Part shown: positions 37,209-48,920 of the stretch, piece by piece
Position numbering within the stretch: position 1 is the stretch's first letter
Layout: each line of letters opens with the position of its first letter
Assembly: GCA_000697475.1 (NCBI GenBank)
Contig: JNEU01001131.1
Coordinates: 186,001-250,000, forward strand
Length of the DNA stretch: 64,000 bases
Origin: Lichtheimia corymbifera B2541
Taxonomy: Eukaryota; Mucoromycota; Mucoromycetes; Mucorales; Lichtheimiaceae
Reading direction: 5' to 3'
Made by a program: the position numbers and the translations under genes
Notes under the pieces: generated by a model
Database searches by the model: none
What the model was told of the DNA's origin: nothing
Seen by the model: only the letters and a program-made list of their open reading frames with translations

Positions 37209-38587
37209 ATGGGTCTTCTCGACGTTGTTCCTGCCGGTGTTGTTACTGGCGATAACCTTCGCAAGCTCTTTGAATATGGTAAGTACCCATTTTATCGGCA
37301 TCCCTTCATTTACATTCACTTACACTCATCCTATATAGCTCGCGAGCACAAGTTTGCTATTCCTGCCATCAACTGCACCTCCACTAGGTAAGCATTGGGG
37401 GAGGGAAATGATTACACAAAAAAGGGAAAACGCGGGAAAGTACCGCCTTCCCATCGCGGCTTATCGCGGAAATTGGAACTGACTTTTGTTTATCATAGCA
37501 CCATCAATGCTGCTCTTGAGGCTGCCCGTGACATCAAGTCGCCCATCATTATCCAATTCTCTAACGGTGGCTCTGCCTACGTTGCTGGCAAGGGTTTGAG
37601 CAACAAGAACCAAGAGGCTTCCATCATTGGTGCCGTTGCTGGTGCTCAGGTAATGTATAGCAACATGTCTTTCATAAAAGGGATCCTTGATCTAACAACA
37701 AGCGTTATATATATGTGTAGTACGTTCGTGCCGTTGCCAAGGCTTATGGTATCCCTGTTGTTATCCACTCTGATCACTGTGCCAAGAAGCTCCTCCCTTG
37801 GTTCGATGGTAAGCCCCAATCAATCATATCTTTATGATCACTTTTTAATGAATTCATTTTCTTTATAGGCATGATTGCTGCTGATGAGGAATACTTCAAG
37901 GTTCACGGTGAGCCTCTCTTCTCTTCTCACATGCTTGACTTGTCTGAGGAGAGCAAGGAAGAGAACATTGAGATCTGCTTAAAGTATCTTAAGCGTATGG
38001 CACCCATGGGTTGTATGTTGGAGATGGAGATTGGTATCACTGGTGGTGAGGAAGATGGTGTCAACAATGAAGATGTTGATAATGCCGCCCTTTACACTCA
38101 ACCTGAGGATATCTGGGAAATCTACAAGGCCTTCAGTGAAATCACTGACTTGTTCTCTATTGCTGCTGCTTTCGGTAACGTCCACGGTGTGTATGCTCCT
38201 GGTAACGTCAAGCTTCATCCCGAGTTGCTCGGCAAGCACCAAGCTCATGTCAAGGAACAACTTGGTACCGACAACACCAAGCCTGTCTTTTTCGTGTTCC
38301 ACGGTGGCTCCGGCTCCACTGAGGAGGAGATCAAGACCGCTGTTGAGAACGGCGTTGTCAAGATGAACGTTGATACTGATACTCAATGGGCTTACTGGAT
38401 CGGTCTTCGTGACTACTATGAAGCCAAGAAGGATTATCTCCAAACCCAAGTTGGTAACCCTGAAGGTGAAAACAAGCCCAACAAGAAATTCTATGACCCC
38501 CGTGTCTTCATCCGTGAAGCTGAAAAGACCATGATCACCCGTGTCCAACAAGCTTGCAAGGATCTCGGTAACGTTGAACAGTTGTAA
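37209..38587 (+). CDS. FBA1: class II fructose-bisphosphate aldolase
   Basis: Zinc-dependent glycolytic aldolase (fructose-1,6-bisphosphate to DHAP plus glyceraldehyde-3-phosphate). Exons 37209-37278, 37339-37387, 37499-37649, 37721-37808 and 37869-38587 give 358 residues, as in yeast Fba1. Motifs: FAIPAINCTSTSTINAALEA, QFSNGGSAYVAGKGL and the zinc/catalytic segment VVIHSDHCAKKLLPW. MLEMEIGITGGEEDGV, FGNVHGVYAPGNVKL, FFVFHGGSGSTEEEI and MNVDTDTQWAYWIG are also present. Splicing is in phase throughout. Codon bias is extreme, as expected for glycolysis. Confidence 0.98.
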
Positions 38588-38715
38588 AACAATGTACTCT
38601 ACACTTTTCAATGCACTTTTTGTACATAAACCAGTAATCCCATGACAATGATTCTTTATAATAATGGGTTGATGAAAATGGTCTGTTGATACATGTGATG
38701 CTATGTCTTCTACTA

Positions 38716-39578
38716 TTACTCGTCCTTGTTTTTCTTGTCATCGGGTGGTGGTGGATCCTTCTTTTTGTCTTCATTGTTGTTGTTGTCGTTTTCTTTACGC
38801 TTGTTATTGTTGTTGTCGTTTTCTTTACGCTTGTTATTGTTGTTGCTCTTGCCATCCCCATTCCAAAACACATCAATGGTCTTTTTGGCATGATCCTTAA
38901 GAAGTTGTAGCTGATCCTTATTGGTGGTGACTTCATAGACCCTTCGAAAAAACGTTGCCTGTGTTCCATCCTTCCAAGAATCAACATAATTCTTTGATGC
39001 ATCATATGACATCTTGGCCACATGGCTAGCTGCAAAATAAAGATAATAGTTTGAGTTTCAACATCCCCATGTGATGATGGACCGTCCACAATTTACCTTG
39101 TCGTCCTACTCGATCCAGTTGCTCGCCAAGATTGATGTTATAATCAGGATCCGTTCTATAATAAGGGTCACAGCATTAGTGAGGTACGTTCTCGAGCGAC
39201 GCAATGAATACTTGCATATCCGCTACACAAAGAGTGTTATTAATATACCAATCAAGATAATAGACCACACTACTACTCACCTATTGAAGGAGGCGATTCA
39301 TAGCTGGTTGCTTTTACTGATATGGCATAGTTGCGAAGAGGATTGTACTGCCAAATGGATGGTGGTTGTTGGGTAGGTTCCAATGCTCGAACAAGGCACA
39401 TTGTCTTACAGCCTGGATTACGATTGTGCTCGGTGGGAGGTCGACACACTTGAATGCACATGTCACAGTTGCGGTTCCATTCCATCCAGTCCTTTAGTGT
39501 TTTGGGCAGTTTGACGGGATCGTATCGTGGTTTATCATTGGTATCGTTGTTGTTGTCATGGTCTCTGTCGTCGCTCAT
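38716..39578 (-). CDS. unrecognised Asn/Lys-rich protein with Cys motif
   Basis: Exons 39578-39281, 39222-39216 (7 nt), 39155-39097 and 39029-38716 keep phase and give 225 residues. The model needs a microexon and a GC donor (GCAAGT at 39215), but both flanking introns are then about 60 nt, the normal size here. Residues about 35-65 hold a C-x2-C-x3-C ... C-x3-C pattern (CDMCIQVC, CKTMC). The middle is helical (GEQLDRVGRQASHVAKMSYD) and the end is a charged low-complexity tail with two 10-residue KRKENDNNNN repeats. No family recognised. Without the microexon the third exon cannot be joined in frame. Confidence 0.7.
38776..38842 (-). repeat. 30-bp coding tandem repeat (KRKENDNNNN)
   Basis: Two near-identical 30-bp copies inside the last exon of the Asn/Lys-rich gene, encoding a basic-acidic-Asn decapeptide. 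Confidence 0.85.
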
Positions 39579-39815
39579 ATTTGCAGGAAAAGGAATTGAA
39601 TACGAGGAGTTACCCTGCAGGGCCAGAATTTGTTAATGCGGCACATCACTTGGATCGTGCATACCTCCGTTCCTCCCCCCAATCCATATTGTAATTATAC
39701 ATTTTACATATATAAGAGACACGAATATAATGAAATTCTATTATGTATGTTAATGTGTATGCTTGTGAAAATGCATTTCAAAAATGATAAAGGAGGGGAC
39801 GCATGCTATATTATA

Positions 39816-42800
39816 TTAACGATGGGATTTCTTGTTGTTGGTGGTGGATGCAAGTGTTGCTGTACTCTTTGTGCTTGCACCTGTGATGGATGAGCTGATC
39901 GATCGCATCGGTCGAAGACGATGCAAGCTGGGCTTTCTGCTGTTGTTGCTAACGAGTGAACTGGTGGAAAGAGAGGCAGCAATGTCCTGACGACCTAGTG
40001 ATTTGTCGCCACCATTTTCCGCAGCACGAGATAACAAGTGCATCAATGCTTCATACCATACATCATGGCATGCCATATCAGGTGCCGTGACCTTGAGGGG
40101 ACGTCCAGTGGTTTGAATGAGTAAACTGACACTGGGTAAACCTTGTGGATGAGGCGTAACAATGGTGCATACACTTTCAATAAAAGCTAAAAGAGAGATA
40201 TTAGTAAGTGGCATCTTTTATGGATAGGGTTTACTTACCACTCTTGGCTCGAGATTCACGACCATCTGCACCAGGTTCATCTGCACTCCAGTAAAGCGTG
40301 CGCGTATATGGATGGATCCAAAAGAAACGCAAATGGCGTCGTTCTGATAAACCACCACCCACTGTCTTGCGAGTGTATTTCCACATCCAGTCACCAATCA
40401 TGGTCCTTGTAATCAGTGTAATAGCACTGCTAGGTCCACCACCGCCAGCATTACCCATGCTTGCCAAATGAGATGTATCCATCATCATGTGCGAAGACGT
40501 TGATGTTACTGAAGCCATCGTGGATGCGGTACTGCTAGCTGATTCACGACGATGCTTGTAAGTCATTGTTTGTGTATTGATATAAGCAACACCATAGTCA
40601 TTTTCCGTTTGCTGAACTTGTTGCTCATTGGGAATACCAGCACCAGCACCACTCGTGGTCATCATACTACGCATGGATTGGCGTCGATAGGCTGCAAGAG
40701 CTGCTTCCACCATAGCATCCGCTTCAGATTGTGTCAAAAGTTTCTCACCGTTGCTATGCTGAGTTACACTGACATAGCCATAGTCGCTATTATCACAATT
40801 GGATCGAGGTTGAGGAGGAGCAGGTTGCTCTGGTGATGCATGTTGAGATGTCTGTGCTCCAACAGATAACTCCGCAACTTGTTTTGCTTGCATTGACGGT
40901 TGCTGAGCAACAGCAAAATTCGAGGACGCTGATGACACCATAATGGATGGCGTCGACTGTTGTTGCATTGATGTCATGTTTTCAGTACTCCAGTTGTGAG
41001 GCTCCTTGATAGCATGTTCAGGATGTGTTGGTACAATGTTGGTGGATTGAAGAGATGTTGGTGTGAGTGATGGCATGTTGTTATTGTGTTCCAAAGCAGG
41101 AGTAGTATCCTAAATGTAAAAGGATTAGTACTTTACCATTGGGAGTCATGAACAGTATTTACCTTTTGGATGGATGTTTCAACCGTTGTAAGGGAAGGCG
41201 GATGGGGTTGTTGACTTTGAGTAGAAGGCGCAACATCGTGTGCATCTGATTTAATACTTTGGAATGCTGTAGCTAGAGGAGCTTGTTGTACTGATGACGC
41301 ATTTTGGTTCTGTTCTTGTGTAAACGTTGGTGCTGCTGCGACCGTGCCAGACGGTTCAATATTGATAGCTGATACAGCGTGCGAATTGAAATCCTTTTGA
41401 GGCGTCTTTTCAGTAACGTCGTCATGCAAGTTGTTATCCGTAAACGTCTGAACACCGGTATAAGGAGAGGATGTTGTTACTGGTGCAACATGGACGGAAG
41501 AACTTGAAGCAGTGGATAATGCTGGCAGCTGTTGCAAGGATGCCGTGCCCTTTTCAGCTATGGATGAAGATGTCTCAACATTCATGTTGCTCGTAAGAGA
41601 AACCAGTTGATCTGCAGAGGATGCATGTGTAGATTCGGCCACAAACGATGATCTTGGTTCAGCAATCTCTCGCTGTTTTTCGGTGGTTGAAGGCTTTACT
41701 CCATCATGGAGGAACGTGTCGTCGGACAAGGTTGGCTGTTGTTGATGGGTCTGTGCTGTAGTCAAAGTAGTTGTTTGCTGGGCACCGTTGCTAATGCCAT
41801 TGCCGTGTGCTGTAGTCCAAGTAGTTGTTTGCTGAGCATTATTGCCCGACTCCTGCTTATTGCTGAAAGTGTGAGATGGCATACTGTGCTCGGAGAATGC
41901 AGCAGATTGAATAGGAGGAGTGGCAATATCGTTTGATACAGGTTCAAGAGAGATGGATGGAAGCGCATGAATCGTCATCTCTGGTGTATTATCATCACTG
42001 ATGGACTTTGGTGCAATATCCTGCAAATGGATGTTGTTGTTGTCACTCAACTCTGGGATTGTCGGAGGTGCATCAAAAGCTTGGCTAGAAGCATGGTGTA
42101 AAAGAACCTTGTCAGTTTGTGCGTCCATATTTCGAGTCAACACAGAAGGCTCGCTTGCTTTTGGTTCCACTAAAAAAACATTGCCATTAGCATTACGTTA
42201 TAAAATGAACGCTCATTCGCATACCTGAAACGGCATCCGTAGCATTGTGGATAGTGGTGTATTCAACAACATTCTTTGTTTGTGTAATAGGCTCATTGTG
42301 TTCCTGGATTGTGTCACATGTCGCTGTACCCAGACCACGTTTCACATCGTGTACCACCATGGGAGAAGATGACATTTCATGCTGTGTGACAACATTAGCG
42401 TTTGCAAGTGCTGGTCGTACTTGGTCACTTGACAATGAATGTTGGGTATTCGTGTTGTTCTCTATAAAGCACTTTATGAGTACGATGCTTTTCCTCACAA
42501 TATGTTCCATGGTTACCTGATAAAACACGAGTTGTGCTAGTGGCAGCAACTTTTACTGGTTCCACATGTGGAATTGACGACTCGCTCCATGTTGCTTCGG
42601 TTGTAGCAATATCAAATTCACGACGAGGGACATTTGGAATGGAGTACTGCGATGGCTGATCTTGTTGTACGAGAATGGGTGTGGTCTCATTATCCTTCAA
42701 AGGTGTTGTCGCCTTGATGCCGGTATCCACAAGCTTAGGAGTCGTTGCTGGTTCAGCGCTATGGGCATACAATTGCTGATCATTCCATATACGTAGATCC

Positions 42801-44726
42801 GTTTGCGTACTGGCAGTAACAGGCTCAGGACGTTGTTGATCCACAATTGGTTGGGGAGGTTGTGGTGAAGCTGACATGGCAGCATTGAGTTGATCAGCAA
42901 GAGTGGATTGAGAAGGTTGTGGTGAAGGTGAAGCTGACATGGCAGCATTGAGCTGATCAGCAAGCGTGGACTGAGAGGGTTTTGGTGAAGGTGAAGACGA
43001 CATGGCAGCATTGAGTTGATCAGCAAGAGTGGATTGAGAAGGACGTGGTAAAGGTGAAGCTGACATGGCAGCACCGAGTTGATCAGCAAGAGTGGATTGT
43101 GTAGATATGGATGGCTGAGGAGCAGGTTGTTTACTATCTTCATCACCACTTTGGCCCGATTCTTCAGATGAAAACATGACCGATTCTTCATCATCTTGTT
43201 CAGATACATCGCCACTACGTGTAGTCGATGGCATACGAACACTTGTTCCTCCACGACGCGCAGCTTTACGTCCTCGTTTACCACCACCACGTCGACCACT
43301 GGATCCACTTTGTTGATGTTGCTGTGATGATGATGGTTGTTGATCGACCCACATTTCATTTTGCAGTTGCTCAATTGTCTCCTGGGATTCAGCCAACAAC
43401 TTTTTGAATTCAAACTTTTCAGTCTTTTCCTTGTGTAAATTCGAACGCAAGTTGGATACCATGCGATGTGCATGAGCAAGCGAGCTTTTGAGTGTCTCCA
43501 CCTCGAGTTGCTGATTGCGTGTTGCTGATTTTGGTGATCCAAGCTTATTATCATTCGATCCATTGGCGGATGCATCCTGTGTTGTTTCATTGGCAAGTGG
43601 ATCGATTGGTTCCGATGCTGATGTCGTTGTAGGTGAAGGGGGGATGGATGATCTTTTCTTATCACGTGAAACGATACGTGTCTGTGCACGAGCAATGGCG
43701 AGTTCTGATGTGAGGGCATCGATTTGTTTGCGCATTTCGAGTTTTTCACGTTGCAATCCAGCTGCATGACGACGTACGACACCCATATCATGTTCATGCC
43801 GTGTTTTCATCGTTTCCATGGTTGCACCCTGCTTCTCTTCGCGATCTCTCATCTTATCCATCTCAGCTTGTAACTCATTCAACTGATGTGTCAACCGACT
43901 TTGCTCAAGGTGTGCACGATTCAAATTCTGCTGTAAATCGGTAATGTTGACTGATAAATCCTGCTTGGCAAGTTCCAAATCCCATGTCTGCTCCTTGAGC
44001 CGATCTATATAAACATCATTAGCCTCTGCATACGCTGATAATCCACATGCATGATCATACCTTGTACTTCTTCGCGTTGGCGCAATTGGCTGACCATGAG
44101 CTCATTATCTCGTTCCAAATCCGCTTTTTGACTAATGAGTTGATTGACTTGTTGTTCCTTTTGATGAAGAGCAGCCTGCATTTTCCGCACTTCCAACAAT
44201 AGTCCTTGACCAATCTCGGTGGCAAATTCAATATCGTTGCCACGGCGCCCCTTTTTGGTGGTCGTGGCTGACGGAGAAGGTGGCATGGTGGATGGACCCA
44301 ACTCATTCAAAAGCTATATTACATAGATAGGGGAAGACGATATTGTTAGGAGATGAAGATATAGATCCACACACTCACACACGCCCACTTCAAACAAGCA
44401 TCCTCCTCTTGTTCATCCTCCTCCTCCTTTCCCCTTAATCTCCTGAAACAAACATGCCCACATCCACATTGAGCACACATATTTATACTTACTCGAGATG
44501 ATCGATAGTCGCGTTCCAAACTACGTAGTCTTTCTAGACTTGCTGGTGTCAAATGTTCGTCGTCGTCAGCGAGTGGACTATGTTGTAAACGACGCTCTCT
44601 GTCTGCCATAGTACGAGGTCTCGGTGGTCGTAATGAAGTTGAAGTTGAATTGGAAGGTGATGGTTGAGTCGAAGCATTGCGAGGAAACGCGGGTGTTGAC
44701 AACGATGGTTTAGGCGATGGGACCAT
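39816..44726 (-). CDS. Num1/Mcp5-like cortical anchor protein with C-terminal PH domain
   Basis: Cell-cortex protein of the Num1/Mcp5/ApsA family, which anchors dynein and mitochondria to the plasma membrane. Exons 44726-44493, 44313-44061, 44004-42517, 42461-42225, 42169-41163, 41109-40239 and 40186-39816 give 1486 residues. The N-terminal half has a long coiled coil (LEVRKMQAALHQKEQQVNQL through MRKQIDALTSELAIARAQ). A Ser/Thr/Gln-rich disordered middle carries four 21-residue repeats (QSTLADQLNAAMSxSP). The C-terminal PH domain is diagnostic: MIGDWMWKYTRKTVGG, HLRFFWIHPYTRTLYWS and AFIESVCTIV, binding phosphoinositides in homologues. The intron 44492-44314 contains an acidic open segment that I left out because it cannot be joined in phase. 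Confidence 0.92.
42855..43100 (-). repeat. four 63-bp coding tandem repeats in Num1-like gene
   Basis: Each copy encodes QSTLADQLNAAM followed by a Ser/Pro stretch; the copies differ mainly in the Ser/Pro part. They are in frame and lie between the coiled coil and the disordered middle. Confidence 0.92.
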
Positions 44727-45567
44727 GTTTGAAGGATCAAAAGGAATGAAAGGGGAATGCCGACAAGAAAAGAGTTGTAGAGAAGACTTAAATGAGTGGC
44801 AAGCTCACACACACAGACAAGTTGTGTATGTTTATATATATTAGAGAGAGAAAGGAAAAGAAAGGAATAAAAAGAGAAAGAGCGAGATATGTTATGTGTG
44901 CGAGGGATAAAAAAGGAACAGGTTAGGCTGCTGCAGTCTTTGATATGGCAATTGCCGATCGCCGTTTACACAGCATGCCACACGAGTTACAAACTATCGT
45001 GGCGTGGTTAATTTGTTGATCCTTGTCCTACAATTACTATTTACTACCATTCCAAAGCACTATGTTCTCCAGGGCCTTGTAAATGTTACTGTGCATATAC
45101 ACACACATCACACTATACATGTATGTACATGGTAGTAGACATGCCATCCCGTCACTGAGCAAAACCTTGATTCACGTAACACAAGCATGTCTAAACCGAT
45201 TCCGACCACTATTACAATCAACCAACCCCTTAATATTCATCTCTGTTGCTCTCTTTCCTGTTTCCCACCAACTGCACAATAGCCATGTCGCTTGGTCACT
45301 CTTTCAAATTGCAAGTATTATTGTCCGCTACATACTCCCTCCTTCCTTTGATCTCCTTGGTTACCCACTTGTTCTCTCTCTCTCTCTTCCTCTCCCTCTC
45401 TCCTCCCATCTCATCTCTCACTACACTCCCATATTAATATCCGCCTCTTTACAACATTTAGAAACACTGGTGCCTTGATCCCGGCAATGGTAATCATCCT
45501 TATATTAACCCGTATTATTATCTAATCTTATTCTTTCGTAGGGTATACATCATAATTTCAAGTACAC
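44727..45567. other. divergent promoter region, Num1-like and aldo-keto reductase
   Basis: No gene supported. Pyrimidine-rich runs (TCTCTCTCTC around 45376-45400) precede the reductase; an additional 5' exon of the reductase ending near 45490 is possible but not needed for frame. Confidence 0.5.
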
Positions 45568-46931
45568 ATGCTTTACTTAACACCACAAATTGATTGTCTA
45601 GGTCTTGGAACGTGGCAGTCAGAGCCCAAAGAGGTCTATACAGCTGTATTGACAGCATTAAAAGCTGGGTAAATGCCCCTATGACTATTTTTGCATCATC
45701 CATGTTGCTTACATTGTATCTCATTTTGTAGCTACCGTCACATTGACACTGCCTTTGTTTGTACGATGCATACATGTTGTTATGCAAAGATGGCTTTTCA
45801 ACTTACATAGAGATCCATAGATCGCAACGAAAAGGCTGTTGGTCAGGCCATCAAAGACAGTGGTATCCCACGTGAACAACTTTTTGTTACGACCAAGCTG
45901 TAAGTTATCTCGATACGTTTATATCTTGCTTTATGGCTAATCAATGTTGATTCAGATGGAACACGGCTCACCGACCCGAGCATGTTGAGGATGCATTGAA
46001 ACGCTCGCTCGATAACTTGCAAATGGATTACCTTGGTATATACAAGACCATTTTGATTCCCAGCATCTGCAACCTTATTGACTGTGATCTCTCTCTAGAT
46101 CTGTACCTTATGCACTGGCCAAATGCCTTCCAGCCATCGCCACGTTACTTTCCCCGGGACAAGGAGCATCGTATTGTCCACGATGATACTGATTATTGCG
46201 ATACGTATGCTGTAAGTAACATAGAAATCGATGAGCGTCGGATGTGAAGCGGCATATGGATTATGCCATATTGAGCAATCCCTATCACGTAAGCTTGAAA
46301 GACACTCATGTGCGTGTGTGTAGGCAATGGAAAAGCTGGTGGGGTCGCGTGTGCGTGCCATTGGTGTGAGCAACTTTACGCAAGATAAGCTTGAACGTCT
46401 GCTCCAACGAGCCAAGATTGTTCCTGCAGTTCATCAAGTTGAGCTTCATCCTTACTTTCCTCAATACGAATTGGTGGATTTCTGCAACAAGCATGGCATC
46501 CATGGTAAGAGACACAAAAAAACTCAGACCAGACAGGCATTAACATGAATACATAGTTACTGCTTACTCGCCATTGGGAAGCACATCATCACCTATCATG
46601 GAAGATCCCAAGCTGGTAAGTTCCATATTATCACGTGTGATCGCTTTCTCATGCATGATGGGTTATGTAGTTGGCCATTGCTCAAAAGCACAAGGCCACG
46701 CCTGCCCAGATTTTACTTGCATGGGGTATCCAGCGTGGCACATCTGTGATCCCAAAGAGTGTCACTCCTTCACGCATCGAGCAAAACTTTCAACAAGTTG
46801 TATTGGATAATGACGATATGAAGATCATTCATGCGCTCACTGACAATCCTAAACGTCTATTGGATCCTTCCCATATTTGGGGTGTCGATATCTTCAATGA
46901 GCAGCCCCATATTAAAAAGTCCAAATTGTAA
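45568..46931 (+). CDS. aldo-keto reductase (AKR, Gcy1/Ypr1-like)
   Basis: NADPH-dependent carbonyl reductase of the AKR superfamily. Eight exons (45568-45668, 45732-45760, 45821-45899, 45956-46035, 46099-46211, 46324-46504, 46557-46615, 46671-46931) give 300 residues. The tetrad is complete: Asp in YRHIDTAF, Tyr in VYRNEKAVG (rebuilt by splicing), Lys in VTTKLWNTA and His in LYLMHWPNA. Cofactor-side motifs are [11 protein letters not shown] and [12 protein letters not shown]. The start [16 protein letters not shown] is short, so one upstream exon may exist. The gene is convergent with the PPR gene, 18 bp apart. Substrate cannot be read from sequence. Confidence 0.93.
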
Positions 46932-46935
46932 CCAT

Positions 46936-46941
46936 AATAAA
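46936..46941 (+). terminator. poly(A) signal of aldo-keto reductase
   Basis: AATAAA only 5 bases after the stop, so the transcript very likely ends inside the convergent PPR gene. Confidence 0.5.
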
Positions 46942-46949
46942 CACGTTGC

Positions 46950-48920
46950 TCAAGTATGAAAGGCAGTAATGTATTCACGTAATTTGTTGTCAATCCATAA
47001 TCTACCCTGTGTATCTTTTTTCCTTTCCCTCAGAAACTCTTGTAACAAATCACGGGCCTTGTCTTCTTGATGGGCACGTAACCAGACGTCCATCATTGCA
47101 ATGTAGGTGACTGTATCAGGTAGATGCTTGTCGCTCTGCTTCATCAAGTTGAATATCCTCACTGCCATCTCGGGTGCATGGTAGACGCCACACAAGTGTA
47201 AAAGGACCGTATAGGTGATCACGGTTGGTTCCACACATCGTTCCAGCATATCTCGATGAACTTGAAGTGCACCATCCAATCCAGATATATCCGCTTGTAC
47301 CATCAAAAGAATTGTGTATAAGGTAGAATTGGCTTTGATACCAGCAGCTGCAGCATGCTCGGCAATGTTGATGACCAGATTATTAAAGTGTTGTTTGTGC
47401 CGTGAACGAAATGCCTTGAGAATGGATGTCACGTGAATCTCAGTGATTGGAATCTCCCGCTTCAACATGGATTTCACCCATCGCAACACGCTCCGTGCAT
47501 CATGTCGTTTTGCAAATGCCTCCAATAAAATGCTGTAATGATATGCATTGGGTTGAAATCCTTGTTCCTGCATTATATAATACTGATCCAGGAGCGAGCG
47601 ATTATCACCTGATTCGCGATGGGCCAAAAGTAAATGTGAAAAAGTAGCTGCATCAGGAGACACATCCAATTCCCGCATTGCACGGAACATATCTTCGGCT
47701 TTGTCTGACATCCCTTGCACCGCATAGATATGAATCACGGCATTAAATCCATCCAATCCAGGTCGAATACCCGCTTTGAGCATTGATTCAAATACTTCTA
47801 GCGCTTCATGATATTGCCCACGTTTCCGCATTGCATCCATCAGATTCGTATGAGCCGTTTCAAAGAGAGGGTCATTGGTGTCTTGATTACATCGACTCTG
47901 TACCAGTTGCCGTGCAGACTCAATGGCATTGAATTCGATGGCGCGCCATACCAGTTCAGCCAACGCACTGGGGGATATATCACGTGATTGCATCATCATC
48001 AAGCCTTTTGCAGTACGATAATCGCGTGTTTCCAAATGATAGTACACTTTGCCAATTTGTAATAACTCCTCTTCTGTCAATGCACGTCCGTTTTCCACCA
48101 CGCCGGCATGTCGATAGGCGATCTCTTCCAATCGTGATTGTTTTTCAGCGCTACCCAAGTTGCGTTGTTGTTGGACCAAAGACATGAGACGAAAAATCAT
48201 ATTGCGTGGGACTGGATCGTAATCCTCCAAATCCAGGTACATGGACCAAGCGACCCGAAAGTTGCGTCTTTTGATGGCACGTTGTAGTAATTTGTGTGGT
48301 GGTACAGGGATCACTTGAGCGTCTGTCATGAATTGTGTCCGTGGAATCTCAAATGTCTCTTCCACATATTCAACCAGCCGTTCAATCTGTCGTTGTCGAT
48401 ATCCAGAGACTTGGTCGCCACCTGCAAGGGCCTTTGCATACGCCAATACTGAATATAAGGATGAACAAAGGGGTAATGGGATATACTTGTGCTGTGATAA
48501 TGTCTTGAATAATGACCATGCACTCTCGGCTTTACGTAGACTAATCGCACGCTCCAGATCAGCAAGTGTTACATAGTCACTGAAATTCAATACGGAAATC
48601 GACTCGCTGGCAATGGGAAGATCTTGTTGACGCGTGGTGCTGTTGGTGCTGTTATGTTCAGTAGATAAAGCGGCTGCTGAGAAATGTCGGCGAGAAGAAG
48701 AAATACAACAAGAAGAAGAGGAAGGGGAATGGCGATGACGATAATGGTGGGGTATCTGCCGTTGTCTAGCATGCTGTGTCCATGGCGTGTCGAATGCTTT
48801 CAACAGTGCTCGTAATTGTGAATCCCAACAAGGGGACAAGGTACTGCAAGGTCGTCGCACCACTCTTGACTGTATCAGGGCAACTGAAGCTTCCTTGAGG
48901 TGCCAAGCTGACCGGCGCAT
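46950..48920 (-). CDS. mitochondrial pentatricopeptide-repeat (PPR) protein
   Basis: Intronless, 656 residues. The N-terminus is Arg/Ser-rich with almost no acidic residues (MRRSAWHLKEAS, QSRVVRRPC), a likely mitochondrial presequence. The C-terminal half is a series of about 35-residue helical repeats, for example AHTNLMDAMRKRGQYHEALE, FNAVIHIYAVQGMSDKAEDM, YHYSILLEAFAKRHDARSVL and YTVLLHLCGVYHAPEMAVRI. PPR proteins bind organelle RNA and act in processing, stability or translation; the target here is unknown. Lack of introns stands out against its neighbours. Confidence 0.9.
   Translation of the reverse strand: MRRSAWHLKEASVALIQSRVVRRPCSTLSPCWDSQLRALLKAFDTPWTQHARQRQIPHHYRHRHSPSSSSCCISSSRRHFSAAALSTEHNSTNSTTRQQDLPIASESISVLNFSDYVTLADLERAISLRKAESAWSLFKTLSQHKYIPLPLCSSLYSVLAYAKALAGGDQVSGYRQRQIERLVEYVEETFEIPRTQFMTDAQVIPVPPHKLLQRAIKRRNFRVAWSMYLDLEDYDPVPRNMIFRLMSLVQQQRNLGSAEKQSRLEEIAYRHAGVVENGRALTEEELLQIGKVYYHLETRDYRTAKGLMMMQSRDISPSALAELVWRAIEFNAIESARQLVQSRCNQDTNDPLFETAHTNLMDAMRKRGQYHEALEVFESMLKAGIRPGLDGFNAVIHIYAVQGMSDKAEDMFRAMRELDVSPDAATFSHLLLAHRESGDNRSLLDQYYIMQEQGFQPNAYHYSILLEAFAKRHDARSVLRWVKSMLKREIPITEIHVTSILKAFRSRHKQHFNNLVINIAEHAAAAGIKANSTLYTILLMVQADISGLDGALQVHRDMLERCVEPTVITYTVLLHLCGVYHAPEMAVRIFNLMKQSDKHLPDTVTYIAMMDVWLRAHQEDKARDLLQEFLRERKKDTQGRLWIDNKLREYITAFHT

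Noticed and set aside
37979..38611. 210-codon ORF on the - strand
   Set aside because: Antisense shadow of the aldolase gene.
42697..43797. 366-codon ORF on the - strand
   Set aside because: It is an alternative frame of exon 3 of the Num1-like gene; the other frame contains the coiled coil and repeats.
44330..44460. Acidic segment (KEEEDEQEEDACLKWA) as an extra Num1-like exon
   Set aside because: No acceptor puts it in phase with exon 1, and skipping it joins exons 1 and 2 cleanly.
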